Shown in pieces: positions 32,670 to 42,270 of a DNA stretch of 64,000 nucleotides; the stretch's first letter is position 1; the number at the start of each line of letters is the position of its first letter. The DNA comes from Spirochaetales bacterium. GTDB taxonomy: Bacteria; Spirochaetota; Spirochaetia; Treponematales; Treponemataceae. Location of the stretch: NCBI GenBank assembly GCA_003246765.1, contig QKDA01000265.1, positions 1-64,000 of the forward strand, written 5' to 3'. A program made the translations under genes and the position numbers. The notes under the pieces were generated by a model. It saw only the letters and a list, made by a program, of their open reading frames with translations. It had not been told where the DNA came from and made no database searches.

Positions 32670-34936
32670 GCCTCGTCCAGGAGTTCGTAAATGACCACGG
32701 GCCGGTTTTTACCCTTAACCCTTATGGTATCGAGCTCCCGGAAAATAAAACGGTCGCTCACAAGGGCGTAGGTATACTCGCTCACGATAATCATGGTCCC
32801 GTATACCTTATTTGTCCCTTCCAGCCTGGCTCCCAGGTTAACGTTGTCTCCCATGAGGGTATAGTTCATGCGTCCCTGAGAACCCATGTTTCCCACGGTC
32901 ATGATACCCGTGTTGATTCCGATACCGATAGCCAGTCTTTTTTCGGGAGGCCAGGTTTGATTGAGCCGTTCCAGTTCGGCCTTCTGAAGGAGCGCGCACT
33001 TGCAGGCCCTATACGCGTGATCCGGCACCTCAATCGGCGCTCCCCAGAAGCACATAACCTCGTCGCCGACGTATTTATCAAGGGTTCCCCCGGTTTCGAG
33101 GATGATGTCCGTCATGGCAGAAAGGTATTCATTTAGATGTTTGACCAATTCTTGAGGCGTCAGGGTCTCCGAAAGGCTCGTAAAACCTCGAATATCCGAG
33201 AAAAACACCGTCAGTTCGCGGTCTACCCCGCCGAGTTCCGGGGGATTATCTTCCATCTGGGCCACGACCTCGGGACTAACGTATTTTCCGAACATTGCCC
33301 GAATCTTGCGTTTCTCCCGTTCCTCCGTACTTGATCGATACAGAAGGATCGAAATATAGGCTAAAGCCATACCCGTGAGGTATACGCTGGAATTGACGAG
33401 GACGCTGTACGAATCGAAAAGGAGGCTTGATCCGATGTAAACCAAGGCCAGTGAAACCAAGGCAAGCGGCAGGGACCATTGGTTTTTAAGCCGCGAGGCG
33501 AAGAAAGAGACGATCATGATCGCCAGGAAAGCGAATAGTACGTCCATCGCGACGGGAATCTTTCGTATGTAATTTCCGGAAATCAGGGTATTGAGGGAGT
33601 TGGCATGGATCTCGATGCCGAACATCATGCCGAAGGGTGTCTGTTTCTGGTCGTCCGCCATGCCCTTGTCGAAGGCGCCCACAAGGATAATCTTACCCTT
33701 GACAGCCCTGGTATCGGGCCACGTTTCGGGGTCCTCAGGGGTCTGTCTCCAGTATCCGGCGTAGGAGCGTACGGGGAAGGTACGGTATCCGTCCGCCGCG
33801 GCGGAGGAAGGGTATCCCGCGTAATTGATGATCATGGCGCAGTTCTGGTCAACGGGAATTCTTACGACGCCTTGTGACGGCGTATTTACCCGTATCTCCC
33901 TGCCGGGAACGACGGTGCAGTCCTTGGCAGCGGCTCCCCAGTAATCCAGGGCTAAAGCGAATGTGGTAGAGGGTAAGAAAACGTCCTGAATGACGCTCAC
34001 GGCCCGGGTTTCTGAGTCGGGTACGCCGTCTTCGTCAGAGTCCCACTCCAAGGGAGGAGCCATTCGGTATATCTTTTTCTTAAGCGCTTCAATACCGCTC
34101 TCCGTCAGGGGCTGGTCAATCTGGTGCTCAAAGCCCTTGGAATCGAACCAGGCAAGGCGCTCGAAGGAGGCTTCGTCCGTGGAAGCCTCGGGTGTAAGTG
34201 CCTCGAAGGGCACCTCATAGGCGATCCGAGAATGTTTCATGACGAGGGGCTGCCGGCGGACAATGCTGTCCCGCGGGTCCGCCTCTATATTGGCAACCCC
34301 ATACCCGGCGGCAGCGGCATTAAAGCGGGTTTGATTCGTTTGAATACCCATGTAGGGGGGAATGGATTTCCAATCGCCCTCGAAGGCGGTGATAGAACCA
34401 AACCGTTCGTTCAAGACCTGTTGACGGGCGGTCATTTCTTCTTCAATGCTTTCGCTAGTCCCGTTTTTGTCGAGGATGCTTTCAAGGATGATCCTCCCGG
34501 AGTCCGCCATACTCCGCTCTAGGGCGGAATCGGCCTCGGGATCCCCTGAATCGTCGACGAAGAAAAAATCCAAAAGCATGGATTTTTCCCGTTCATCCTG
34601 GTTTTTTATGCGGGTAAAGGAATCGACAAGGTCCGCGTGAACGTTCCGGGGGAAGGGCCACAGGCCGAACTTTTGGAGAGCCTTAATATCGACGCCCACG
34701 ATAAGGATGTCCGGGGACACCTTGCCGTCGGCGTCGGACTTCCAGACCCCTTTCTGTATTGCCTGCTTTGTGGACAGGGATTTCAGGTAGAAATACGAGT
34801 CCAGGGTTTTAGACTCAAGGTCGCCGAAGAGGCCCCAAGAAAAGCCCGCGAGACAAACGATAACCGAAACCGCCAATCCGATCAGGAGACCAAAATTACG
34901 GGTCTTGAAAATCCGCTTGTTCTGACGTGAGCCCAT
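32666..34936 (-). CDS. CHASE2-domain adenylate/guanylate cyclase
   Basis: N-terminal TM plus CHASE2-like region, 3 TM, then class III cyclase VDRELTVFFSDIRGFTSLSETLTP...YVGDEVMCFWGAP...NMGSQGRMNYTLMGDNVNLGARLE. Confidence 0.88.
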   Translation of the reverse strand: MGSRQNKRIFKTRNFGLLIGLAVSVIVCLAGFSWGLFGDLESKTLDSYFYLKSLSTKQAIQKGVWKSDADGKVSPDILIVGVDIKALQKFGLWPFPRNVHADLVDSFTRIKNQDEREKSMLLDFFFVDDSGDPEADSALERSMADSGRIILESILDKNGTSESIEEEMTARQQVLNERFGSITAFEGDWKSIPPYMGIQTNQTRFNAAAAGYGVANIEADPRDSIVRRQPLVMKHSRIAYEVPFEALTPEASTDEASFERLAWFDSKGFEHQIDQPLTESGIEALKKKIYRMAPPLEWDSDEDGVPDSETRAVSVIQDVFLPSTTFALALDYWGAAAKDCTVVPGREIRVNTPSQGVVRIPVDQNCAMIINYAGYPSSAAADGYRTFPVRSYAGYWRQTPEDPETWPDTRAVKGKIILVGAFDKGMADDQKQTPFGMMFGIEIHANSLNTLISGNYIRKIPVAMDVLFAFLAIMIVSFFASRLKNQWSLPLALVSLALVYIGSSLLFDSYSVLVNSSVYLTGMALAYISILLYRSSTEEREKRKIRAMFGKYVSPEVVAQMEDNPPELGGVDRELTVFFSDIRGFTSLSETLTPQELVKHLNEYLSAMTDIILETGGTLDKYVGDEVMCFWGAPIEVPDHAYRACKCALLQKAELERLNQTWPPEKRLAIGIGINTGIMTVGNMGSQGRMNYTLMGDNVNLGARLEGTNKVYGTMIIVSEYTYALVSDRFIFRELDTIRVKGKNRPVVIYELLDEA

Positions 34937-34957
34937 GGGGCACCTCCGAAGATAGTC

Positions 34958-35644
34958 TTATTTGTTCAAATTGAGCTCGATGAGCCGAGATTTACCGAGG
35001 AGAGTCCATTCATCCTCGGCATAGTCTCCCGTGAGGCGCTCATACGTCGCGATGGCCTTATCGTTCTGGCCGTTCATTTCCAGTATTCTGGCCATGTTAA
35101 AGAGGGCCCTGGTTTTCATGGGGAAGGTTTCGATAGCCAGGGCCTTTTCGAGATATGCCACCGCGGCGTCCGAATTACCGAGCTCATCGGCGCACACCGA
35201 AGCGTTAAAGAAGCAAAGTCCTGCGGTATAGGCATCGGGCGCGGCCTTTACCGCGGCGGCGTAACGCTCTTCGGCATTTTTCCAGTCCTTGCGGCTGAAG
35301 TAAATCTCGGCCGCGGCCATCCCGGCCCGGGCTCCGGCGAAAGACCTGCGGTTTCCCGAGGCGATTTTATCGAGTTCGGCGATAATGCCGTCTTCGGTAC
35401 CCGCAAGGGCGGCCGCATCAGCAGACTTTGCGTCGTTCCACTGCCCTACCAGGGTGTCGATCTTGGTAAAAGCCGCGTCCCGTTTGCCGTCCGCGATAAC
35501 CGTAATCGCCACTAAGGCGCCAATAATCACGAAAAGAGCTACGATTATCCCGATGATGACGAGGCGCTGCTTGATGAGAAACGCGCTGATGCGGTGCTGG
35601 AGGGTCACTCCCTCTTCTGCTTTCTGACGGGTAGCTTTGGCCAT
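34958..35644 (-). CDS. membrane-anchored TPR protein
   Basis: Single N-terminal TM (LVIIGIIVALFVIIGALVAITVI) then TPR repeats. Confidence 0.7.
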   Translation of the reverse strand: MAKATRQKAEEGVTLQHRISAFLIKQRLVIIGIIVALFVIIGALVAITVIADGKRDAAFTKIDTLVGQWNDAKSADAAALAGTEDGIIAELDKIASGNRRSFAGARAGMAAAEIYFSRKDWKNAEERYAAAVKAAPDAYTAGLCFFNASVCADELGNSDAAVAYLEKALAIETFPMKTRALFNMARILEMNGQNDKAIATYERLTGDYAEDEWTLLGKSRLIELNLNK

Positions 35645-35656
35645 GATGAAATAACT

Positions 35657-35734
35657 CCTTGAAACTTCGCCGACCCTTGCAGGTTCGGCTTGTTGGTAAA
35701 TGCCTTGAAACTTCGCCGACCCTTGCAGGTTCGG
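35657..35734 (-). repeat. two direct copies of a 32-bp hairpin-containing element (35657-35688 and 35703-35734)
   Basis: Minus-strand unit CCGAACCTGCAAGGGTCGGCGAAGTTTCAAGG, identical twice and separated by 14 bp. Confidence 0.9.
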
Positions 35735-35735
35735 A

Positions 35736-37268
35736 CTAAGTCTTGCGAACCGGAACTTCCTTGATTTCCAGTTCCTTTATCAAGCGCGACAGGTAGGTCC
35801 TTTGAATGTCGAGGACCTGGGCAGCGGAGGTCTGGTTCCACTCCGATTCCTCAAGCACCTTTTGAATATAGTGCTTTTTAAACAGATTCAGGACTGACTT
35901 CAGGCTCTTGTCGGAATATGTATTATTATCAGGCATGGTCCTATTATTCAAGAGGAGGTCTTCCTCCTGAATATACGGCGGCGCGCCGATCACGCATGCC
36001 CTTTCTATGGTGTTTTCCAGCTCCCTGATGTTTCCCGGCCAGGAATAGGAAAGAATCGCGCTTATGGCGGACTCGGAGAAACCCACGAACTCCTTTTTCA
36101 CCTCGTGCCTGAATCGGTTCAGGAAAAAGGTCGCCAGTTCGGGAATGTCCTCGATACGCTGCCTGAGGGGGGGAATGTAGAGGGGGAGGACATTGAGCCG
36201 GTAGTACAGATCCGAGCGGAATTTCTGCTCTTCCACGAGTTTTTCGATATCCCGGTTGGTAGCCGCCACGATTCTTACGTTTACCGTGATGGTATCGCTG
36301 GATCCCAGTTTTTCAAAGGAGCGGTTTTGGATGACCCGCAGGAGTTTCGCCTGGAGCGACAGCGGCAAGTCGCCGATTTCGTCTAGGAAAATCGTACCTT
36401 GGTCGGCCATCTCAAAGCGTCCTTTCCGGTTTGAAATCGCGTCCGTAAAGGCGCCTTTCACGTGTCCGAACAGTTCGCTCTCCAGGAGCCCCTCGGGCAA
36501 GGCCGCGCAGTTTACGCGGACGAAAGGTCCCCCTGCGCGGTCGCTCTTCAGGTGCAGCTGCTCGGCAAAGAGCTCCTTACCTACCCCGCTCTCGCCGAGT
36601 ATAAGTACGGAAGAGTCGGTTTTCGCAACCCGTTCTATAATTCCAAGCTTTTCAAGTACCACCGGGCTCTTGGCGATCAGGGTATGATAGCCCCTGTCGG
36701 TGGCGATCTGGTCCTGGAGAACGACGATTTCGTCCCGGGAGCGCTGGAAGTGCCGTGCGTTTTCGTAGGCTATAGCCGCTTGGTTGGCCATGATCTCGAG
36801 AACTTCAAGGTCTTCGTGGGTAAAACCCTCCAAAGTTCCCTTGTTAAGTATCTCGATGACGCCGATGCACTCGTCTTTTACCCGCATGGGTACCGCAAGC
36901 ATATTTTGCGTTTTATAACCGGTTGACTGCTGCACCGTGGGACTAAAACGGGGGTCGTTGGCCACGTCGTTGACGATCAGGCTCCGATTGTTGTGAACCA
37001 CCCACCCTGCGATTCCCTCGTCGGCCTTGACGCTGAATTTCTTAGCCTCAAGGCCCTTGGGCCCCAGGGCTATCTCAAAACGGAGGGTTTTCCTGTTCGA
37101 GGCGACAAGCAAGAGGGATGAGGCCTCTCCCTCAACAAGACGCATTGCCGACTCAAGGATGTGAGCCAGCAATGCGTTTATGTCGGAGTAGTTTGAATTG
37201 ATGAGAGTGTTGATCTCGATGAGGGCATTGAGCTTTTCAGCGTCGATACTGTTTGAGAGTTTCATCAA
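35736..37268 (-). CDS. GAF-AAA+-Fis sigma-54-type transcriptional activator (GAFTDA variant)
   Basis: GAF domain; ILGESGVGKELFAEQLH; ESELFGHVKGAFTDAISNRKGRFEMADQGTIFLDEIGDLP; Fis-like HTH at the C-terminus. Confidence 0.88.
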   Translation of the reverse strand: MMKLSNSIDAEKLNALIEINTLINSNYSDINALLAHILESAMRLVEGEASSLLLVASNRKTLRFEIALGPKGLEAKKFSVKADEGIAGWVVHNNRSLIVNDVANDPRFSPTVQQSTGYKTQNMLAVPMRVKDECIGVIEILNKGTLEGFTHEDLEVLEIMANQAAIAYENARHFQRSRDEIVVLQDQIATDRGYHTLIAKSPVVLEKLGIIERVAKTDSSVLILGESGVGKELFAEQLHLKSDRAGGPFVRVNCAALPEGLLESELFGHVKGAFTDAISNRKGRFEMADQGTIFLDEIGDLPLSLQAKLLRVIQNRSFEKLGSSDTITVNVRIVAATNRDIEKLVEEQKFRSDLYYRLNVLPLYIPPLRQRIEDIPELATFFLNRFRHEVKKEFVGFSESAISAILSYSWPGNIRELENTIERACVIGAPPYIQEEDLLLNNRTMPDNNTYSDKSLKSVLNLFKKHYIQKVLEESEWNQTSAAQVLDIQRTYLSRLIKELEIKEVPVRKT

Positions 37269-37288
37269 TACCGCTCATCGATCTCAAG

Positions 37289-39016
37289 TTAGTTGTTCTT
37301 GTTCTTCAGGAAATCCCCGAGGGTATAGGCACCGTCGTCCTTTTCCTCTTCGGAAGACATGTAGCGGGAGATTTCCTCGCGCTGCAGCTTCTTCTTGTAA
37401 TCCTTAATGGAGAAGGCAACCTTCTGCTTTTCGGGGCTGATCTCCACGACCACGGCCTTGATCTTGTCGCCGACGTTGTACTTCTTTACGGCGTCCTCGA
37501 AGGTTTCCTCGCGGCTCTCGGTGAGGTTGGTCTTATTGATCAGTCCCTCAATGCCGCCGGCGACGCGAACGAAGATTCCGAAATCGGTAATGGAGGTGAC
37601 TTCTCCCTCGACGGACGATCCGGGCTTATAGGCTTCCGCGAAGATGGCCCAGGGATCGTCGGAAAGCTGCTTCACGCCGAGGCGGATTCTGTGGGATTCG
37701 GGATCGTTCTCAATAACCACCACCTCGATTTCCTGGTCCACCGACAGCTCGCTGCCGGGGTGCTTAACCTTCTTGGTCCAGGAGAGGTCGTCAGCGTGGA
37801 GGAATCCGTCGATGCCCTCCTCGAGCTGCACGAAGGCTCCCGCATTGGTTACCTTGACTACCTTGCTCGTGAGGCGGGTACCCACGGGATATTTCTCTAC
37901 GAGGCCCTCCCAGGGATTGTCAGTTACCTGCTTAAGTCCCAGGGATACGCGACCGGCCTGAATATCGTAGCCGAGGATCATGCATTCCACCTCGTCTCCG
38001 ATCTTTACCATGTCTTCGGGCTTGTTGATCTTCTTGACCCAGCTGAACTCGCTGATATGGGCGAGGCCCTCGATTCCTTCCTCAAGCTCGATGAAGGCGC
38101 CGAACTCGGTCAGCTTGGTAACGGTTCCCTTCACGACGTCGTTCACGTGATACTTGGTCTCGAAATGGAGCCAGGGATCCTCGGTGAAGTGCTTGAGGGA
38201 AAGGTTGATCCTCTTCTCTTCGGGATCGAGGCGGATTACCTTCAGGGTAATCTCCTGTCCCTTCTTGACGAAGTCCTTGGGACGGGTTACGTGGCCCCAG
38301 CTCATGTCGTTGATATGGAGGAGACCGTCGAAACCGCCGAGGTCAATAAAGGCGCCGAAGCTGGTGAAGCTCTTCACGGCGCCCGTCACGGAGTCGCCGA
38401 TCTGGATGTCCCTGAAGAAGGCCTCACGGTTTGTCTCGGTTTGCTCTTCCAGGTATTTGCGGCGGTTGACCACCACGTTCACCTTGTTGTCAGAGTAAAG
38501 CCGCTCGATATAGAAGGGGCTCTTGAGTCCCAGAAGCTTCTCGGGCTTATCCACCTTCTGGCTGTCGGACTGGCTGATCGGCAGGAAGGCGCGAACCCCC
38601 GAACCGAGATCGACCTCGAAGCCGCCCTTGACGGTTTTATCTATAGTGCCTTCGACAGGAGCCTTGTCCTGGAAAGCCTGGCGTAAATTCTTCCAGAATA
38701 CCTTTACGTCGGCCTTTTGCTTGGAAACGATTACCTCGCCGTTGCGGTTCTCTTTCTTTTCGAGAACGACGCTTACGGTGTCTCCAACCTTGGGCAGTTC
38801 GGTGAACTCGGAAACCGGGATTTTGCCCTCTGATTTATAGCCGACATCTACGAATACCTGGTCCTGAGTTACCTGAATGACGACGCCGTCAACGAGCTGT
38901 CCCTCTTCAAGCGACTGGAACGACTTAAGGTACTCCTCCTGTAATCGTGTCTGCTGGATGTCATCTCCGGAGTTCTTCGATACATCCTTTGCCACTTCCA
39001 TCTGATCCATAAACAA
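37289..39016 (-). CDS. rpsA: 30S ribosomal protein S1
   Basis: Repeated S1 domains (GTVTKLTEFGAFIELEEGIEGLAHISEFSWVKK); downstream of cmk. Confidence 0.94.
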   Translation of the reverse strand: MFMDQMEVAKDVSKNSGDDIQQTRLQEEYLKSFQSLEEGQLVDGVVIQVTQDQVFVDVGYKSEGKIPVSEFTELPKVGDTVSVVLEKKENRNGEVIVSKQKADVKVFWKNLRQAFQDKAPVEGTIDKTVKGGFEVDLGSGVRAFLPISQSDSQKVDKPEKLLGLKSPFYIERLYSDNKVNVVVNRRKYLEEQTETNREAFFRDIQIGDSVTGAVKSFTSFGAFIDLGGFDGLLHINDMSWGHVTRPKDFVKKGQEITLKVIRLDPEEKRINLSLKHFTEDPWLHFETKYHVNDVVKGTVTKLTEFGAFIELEEGIEGLAHISEFSWVKKINKPEDMVKIGDEVECMILGYDIQAGRVSLGLKQVTDNPWEGLVEKYPVGTRLTSKVVKVTNAGAFVQLEEGIDGFLHADDLSWTKKVKHPGSELSVDQEIEVVVIENDPESHRIRLGVKQLSDDPWAIFAEAYKPGSSVEGEVTSITDFGIFVRVAGGIEGLINKTNLTESREETFEDAVKKYNVGDKIKAVVVEISPEKQKVAFSIKDYKKKLQREEISRYMSSEEEKDDGAYTLGDFLKNKNN

Positions 39017-39019
39017 CCC

Positions 39020-39685
39020 TTATAAGTGAATTTTGCTTATTATCATGTCACAAACCCTATCGATGGTCAAGTCCGAGGTATCCAAATAGACCGCGTCGGG
39101 AGCGATTTTGAGGCTCCCCTCCTTTTTATTGCGGTCGATCGAGTCCCTTTCGGCTATCCGGGTCTCAATTTCCTCAAGGGTCAGGGCGCTTGTTCCCTGT
39201 TCGAAACGGCGCTTGGCCCGGGCTTTGGCGGAGGCGTCCAGGTAAAACTTGAATTCCGCGTCCGGAAAGACGACGGTGGTCATGTCCCTGCCCTCGCACA
39301 CGATACCCGTGGCTTTGGCGATATCCCGGATACGTTCGTTAACCCGGTGTCTCACCCCTACGACGGCGGATACCTGGGCCACCACGGACTCTACCGCATC
39401 GCTTCTCAAATAGGGCTCTACGTCCTCGTCGGCAACGTAAAGATGCCCATGGCGATAGTCCAGGGGAACCTGTCGGGCGAAATCCTCAAGCTTCTTCTCA
39501 TCCTTAAGGTCCGGAGCTGTGCCGCCGGAACCGTCGGGGCCGCCGCCCTTCGATCGAAGCAGGGCCAGGGCGACCCCCCGGTAGAAGCTCCCCGTATTCA
39601 TGAAGGTCAGGCCCAGGCGATCGGCGATAGCCTTCGCCACGGTGCTCTTGCCGGAACCTGCCGGTCCGTCGATGGCAACGACCAT
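39020..39685 (-). CDS. cmk: cytidylate kinase
   Basis: MVVAIDGPAGSGKSTVAKAIADRLGLTFMNTGSFYR; VCEGRDMTTVVFPDAEFKFYLDASAKARAKRR. Start taken at 39685. Confidence 0.93.
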   Translation of the reverse strand: MVVAIDGPAGSGKSTVAKAIADRLGLTFMNTGSFYRGVALALLRSKGGGPDGSGGTAPDLKDEKKLEDFARQVPLDYRHGHLYVADEDVEPYLRSDAVESVVAQVSAVVGVRHRVNERIRDIAKATGIVCEGRDMTTVVFPDAEFKFYLDASAKARAKRRFEQGTSALTLEEIETRIAERDSIDRNKKEGSLKIAPDAVYLDTSDLTIDRVCDMIISKIHL

Positions 39686-39686
39686 G

Positions 39687-40436
39687 TCAATCCTCCTGTT
39701 TATCCGCTTGCGCAAGCAGCCCTTTAATCTCCGCCTCGGTCAGGGGCCTATTCCGCCCGCTTTCCAGACTGCCCAGGGAAACCGACCCGATTCTCACTCG
39801 GGCCAACCGCTTGACCCTAATGCCAAAGTGGTCCAAAACCCTTCGGATCTCCCTGTTTTTTCCCTCCACCAAGACGATGCGCATTCTCCTTGAGGAAAGA
39901 CGCTGAATACTCTCGCAGCGGTAAAAGACCGAATCGATGCGAATTCCCGCCTGAAAGGCCCGGATTACCTCGTCGGAAAAGGGAAGGCTCGCTTCCACGA
40001 CGTATTCCTTTTCGATTCCCGCCGACGGGTGCCCGACCTTGGCCGCGAAATCTCCGTCATTGGTAAAAATCAGAGCCCCCGACGAAAACATGTCGAGTCT
40101 GCCGACGCTGTAAAGACGTTCGGGATACTCTCCCTTCAGGAGGTCGGCCGCAACGGCCCTTCCCTTTTCATCTGACTGGGAGGTTACGTAACCTGCGGGT
40201 TTATGGAGGAGAACGTATCGTTTATCCTTTTCCACCTCAACCCTGATACCGTCCAAGGTTACGGTGTCTCCCGGGAAAACCTTCGTGCCCATGGCGGTAA
40301 CGACCTGCCCGTTAACCGAAACCCTTCCGGCCAGGATTATAGCCTCGGCGTTCCTGCGGGAAGCGATTCCCGAATGGGCAAGGTATACCTGGAGCCTAAG
40401 CCCCTCGGGTTCCTCTTGTTTGCGCGACGTTGTCAT
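39687..40436 (-). CDS. rluB: 23S rRNA pseudouridine synthase (RluB/RsuA family)
   Basis: S4 domain plus VGRLDMFSSGALIFTNDGDFA and EGKNREIRRVLDHFG. Confidence 0.88.
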   Translation of the reverse strand: MTTSRKQEEPEGLRLQVYLAHSGIASRRNAEAIILAGRVSVNGQVVTAMGTKVFPGDTVTLDGIRVEVEKDKRYVLLHKPAGYVTSQSDEKGRAVAADLLKGEYPERLYSVGRLDMFSSGALIFTNDGDFAAKVGHPSAGIEKEYVVEASLPFSDEVIRAFQAGIRIDSVFYRCESIQRLSSRRMRIVLVEGKNREIRRVLDHFGIRVKRLARVRIGSVSLGSLESGRNRPLTEAEIKGLLAQADKQED

Positions 40437-40987
40437 TATCGTGCGAGCTCGAAGCGGTCCGCTTCACCCTCGTCGAGCTTCGGAAGGTCCGCGATGCTGT
40501 TGAGCCGGAATAGCTTGAGGAAGTCCTTCGTGGTTCCGAACTGAACGGGCTTGCCGGGAATGTCCTTTTTCCCGACTTCCTTAATGAGGTTTCGTTCCGC
40601 CAGGAGACGGATCATGTTGTCCGCTGAAACGCCGCGGATGGCCTCAATTTCCGCGCGGGTAATGGGTTGCGAATAGGCGATGATCGACAGGGTTTCCATG
40701 GCTGCCCGGGAGAGGCGGTTGTCGTTTTTCTTTCCGTACCGATCCCTGAGGCTTTCCCAAAGGTCTTTTTTGGGGCTTACCGTCCATCCCCCGGAGATCT
40801 GGATAAGCTCAATCCCGTGGGCCTCGTCGCTGTACCGTTCCCGCAGGAGCTCCAATACCGCATCCACGACTTCCTTTGAAAAGCCCGTGATTCGCATAAG
40901 AGCTGTTTCGTCCAGGGGTTCGGATTCCAAAAAAAATATCGCCTCCAGCAGGGCGGCTTCCTTTTCCATTGCGTACTCCATATCCAA
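40436..40987 (-). CDS. scpB: segregation and condensation protein B
   Basis: LSRAAMETLSIIAYSQPITRAEIEAIRGV; next to scpA. Confidence 0.9.
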   Translation of the reverse strand: MDMEYAMEKEAALLEAIFFLESEPLDETALMRITGFSKEVVDAVLELLRERYSDEAHGIELIQISGGWTVSPKKDLWESLRDRYGKKNDNRLSRAAMETLSIIAYSQPITRAEIEAIRGVSADNMIRLLAERNLIKEVGKKDIPGKPVQFGTTKDFLKLFRLNSIADLPKLDEGEADRFELAR

Positions 40988-40991
40988 AATT

Positions 40992-41774
40992 TCAGCCCCC
41001 GACCGTAACTTCTATGTCTGAAGGGGCCACTTTTTCCCACGGCTTTATCTTGATGTCCCCAAACATGCGGTTTTGCCAAACGCTGGCCATGCGGAATTTC
41101 ACCGCCTCCAGCAGGGCCATGAAGGCACAAACGATGTCCATGAGATTTCCCTTACGGACGATGAGATCCGTAAACATGCATTCCCCGCGGTTCTCTAAAA
41201 GCTCGTTCATGAGGGTTATCTTCTCGCTTACCGAAACCTCTTCGTAAAGATCGAGGATCCTTTCGGAATTATAGGAGGAGACAAGGTTTGAGAAGGTTTT
41301 AAGGAGATCCCAGGTATCCACCCGCTCCCAAAGTTCCTCATCACCGAAGGGAAGGGGCCTCTGCATCTTCTTCCGCTCAAAAACCCATTCTGCCTCGTTT
41401 TCCTTCTCTTCCATGAGCTCCGAAAGCTTTTTAAACTTCTGGTATTCAATAAGCTTGTCCACCAGCTCCTGCCGGGGGTCGTCAATTTCCTCGTCGTCCG
41501 CGGCTATTTCCACGGGTAAGAGCATGCGGCTCTTGATGTAGAGGAGACTTGCGGCCATGGCGTAAAAATCCGTAAGGCTCGCAAGATCGGAAGATACGGT
41601 GTAATCGAGATATTCGAGGTATTGCTCCGTGATATGGGCTATGGGGATATCGTAAATATTGACTTCGTTCTTTTTGATGAGAAAAAGGAGAAGATCCAGG
41701 GGGCCTTCAAAATCGTTAATCTTGAAGGTGTTGCCGCTCTCCTGGGCAACTTCGATGGTTTCCGTTTCCGTCAT
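40992..41774 (-). CDS. scpA: segregation and condensation protein A
   Basis: FEGPLDLLLFLIKKNEVNIYDIPIAHITEQYLEYL...AASLLYIKSRMLLP. Confidence 0.93.
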   Translation of the reverse strand: MTETETIEVAQESGNTFKINDFEGPLDLLLFLIKKNEVNIYDIPIAHITEQYLEYLDYTVSSDLASLTDFYAMAASLLYIKSRMLLPVEIAADDEEIDDPRQELVDKLIEYQKFKKLSELMEEKENEAEWVFERKKMQRPLPFGDEELWERVDTWDLLKTFSNLVSSYNSERILDLYEEVSVSEKITLMNELLENRGECMFTDLIVRKGNLMDIVCAFMALLEAVKFRMASVWQNRMFGDIKIKPWEKVAPSDIEVTVGG

Positions 41775-42250
41775 AGCATTCCCGCCTTTACAACGCCTTG
41801 ATCTTCGAGAGCCGCCGCCGCGGATGCATAAGCCGCTCCCGTTACAGGATCGGTTACTTCGGGAAACAACTCAAGCAGGGGAACCAGGGCAAAAAGGCGA
41901 TCCCGGAGCCGCTCGTGGGGTATGCTGAGATTCGGCAGCCGTATGACCTCGTTTCCGAGCAGCAGTATGTCCACGTCGAGCGTTCGGGGGCCTTTCGGAA
42001 TTTCCCGGGAACGGTCCCTCCCCCACTGAGCCTCAATGGAATGGCATGCCTCGAGCAGCCTCTCCGGGGAAAGGGTCCAGGAACCGGAAACGGCGAGGTT
42101 GTGAAAGTCCGGTTGATCAGTATAATCCCGGGGCTTGGTGACGTACAGGGAGGAAACCCGTAAATCCGGAACCAGGGCCCTCAATGAATCAAGGGCTCCC
42201 CGCAGGATAAACCTGGAGTCGCCCTGATTGGAGCCGAGTCCGAGTACCAT
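41771..42250 (-). CDS. folK: 2-amino-4-hydroxy-6-hydroxymethyldihydropteridine diphosphokinase
   Basis: VLGLGSNQGDSR; GPRTLDVDILLLGNEVI; IPHERLRDRLFALVPL. Confidence 0.93.
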   Translation of the reverse strand: MVLGLGSNQGDSRFILRGALDSLRALVPDLRVSSLYVTKPRDYTDQPDFHNLAVSGSWTLSPERLLEACHSIEAQWGRDRSREIPKGPRTLDVDILLLGNEVIRLPNLSIPHERLRDRLFALVPLLELFPEVTDPVTGAAYASAAAALEDQGVVKAGML

Positions 42251-42270
42251 GGTCCGCCTGCGGCCTTCGC

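Noticed and set aside
35657-35734. Two 32-bp repeats considered as a minimal CRISPR
   Set aside because: Only two copies, 14-bp spacer, overlap with the SD of the next gene, no cas operon nearby.
35605-35841. 78-aa minus-strand ORF spanning the 32-bp repeats
   Set aside because: Overlaps the ends of both flanking genes in another frame; composition driven by the repeats.
37253-38686. 477-aa plus-strand ORF antisense to rpsA
   Set aside because: Leu/Val/His-rich composition typical of antisense to acidic repeat genes; overlaps a certain S1 gene.
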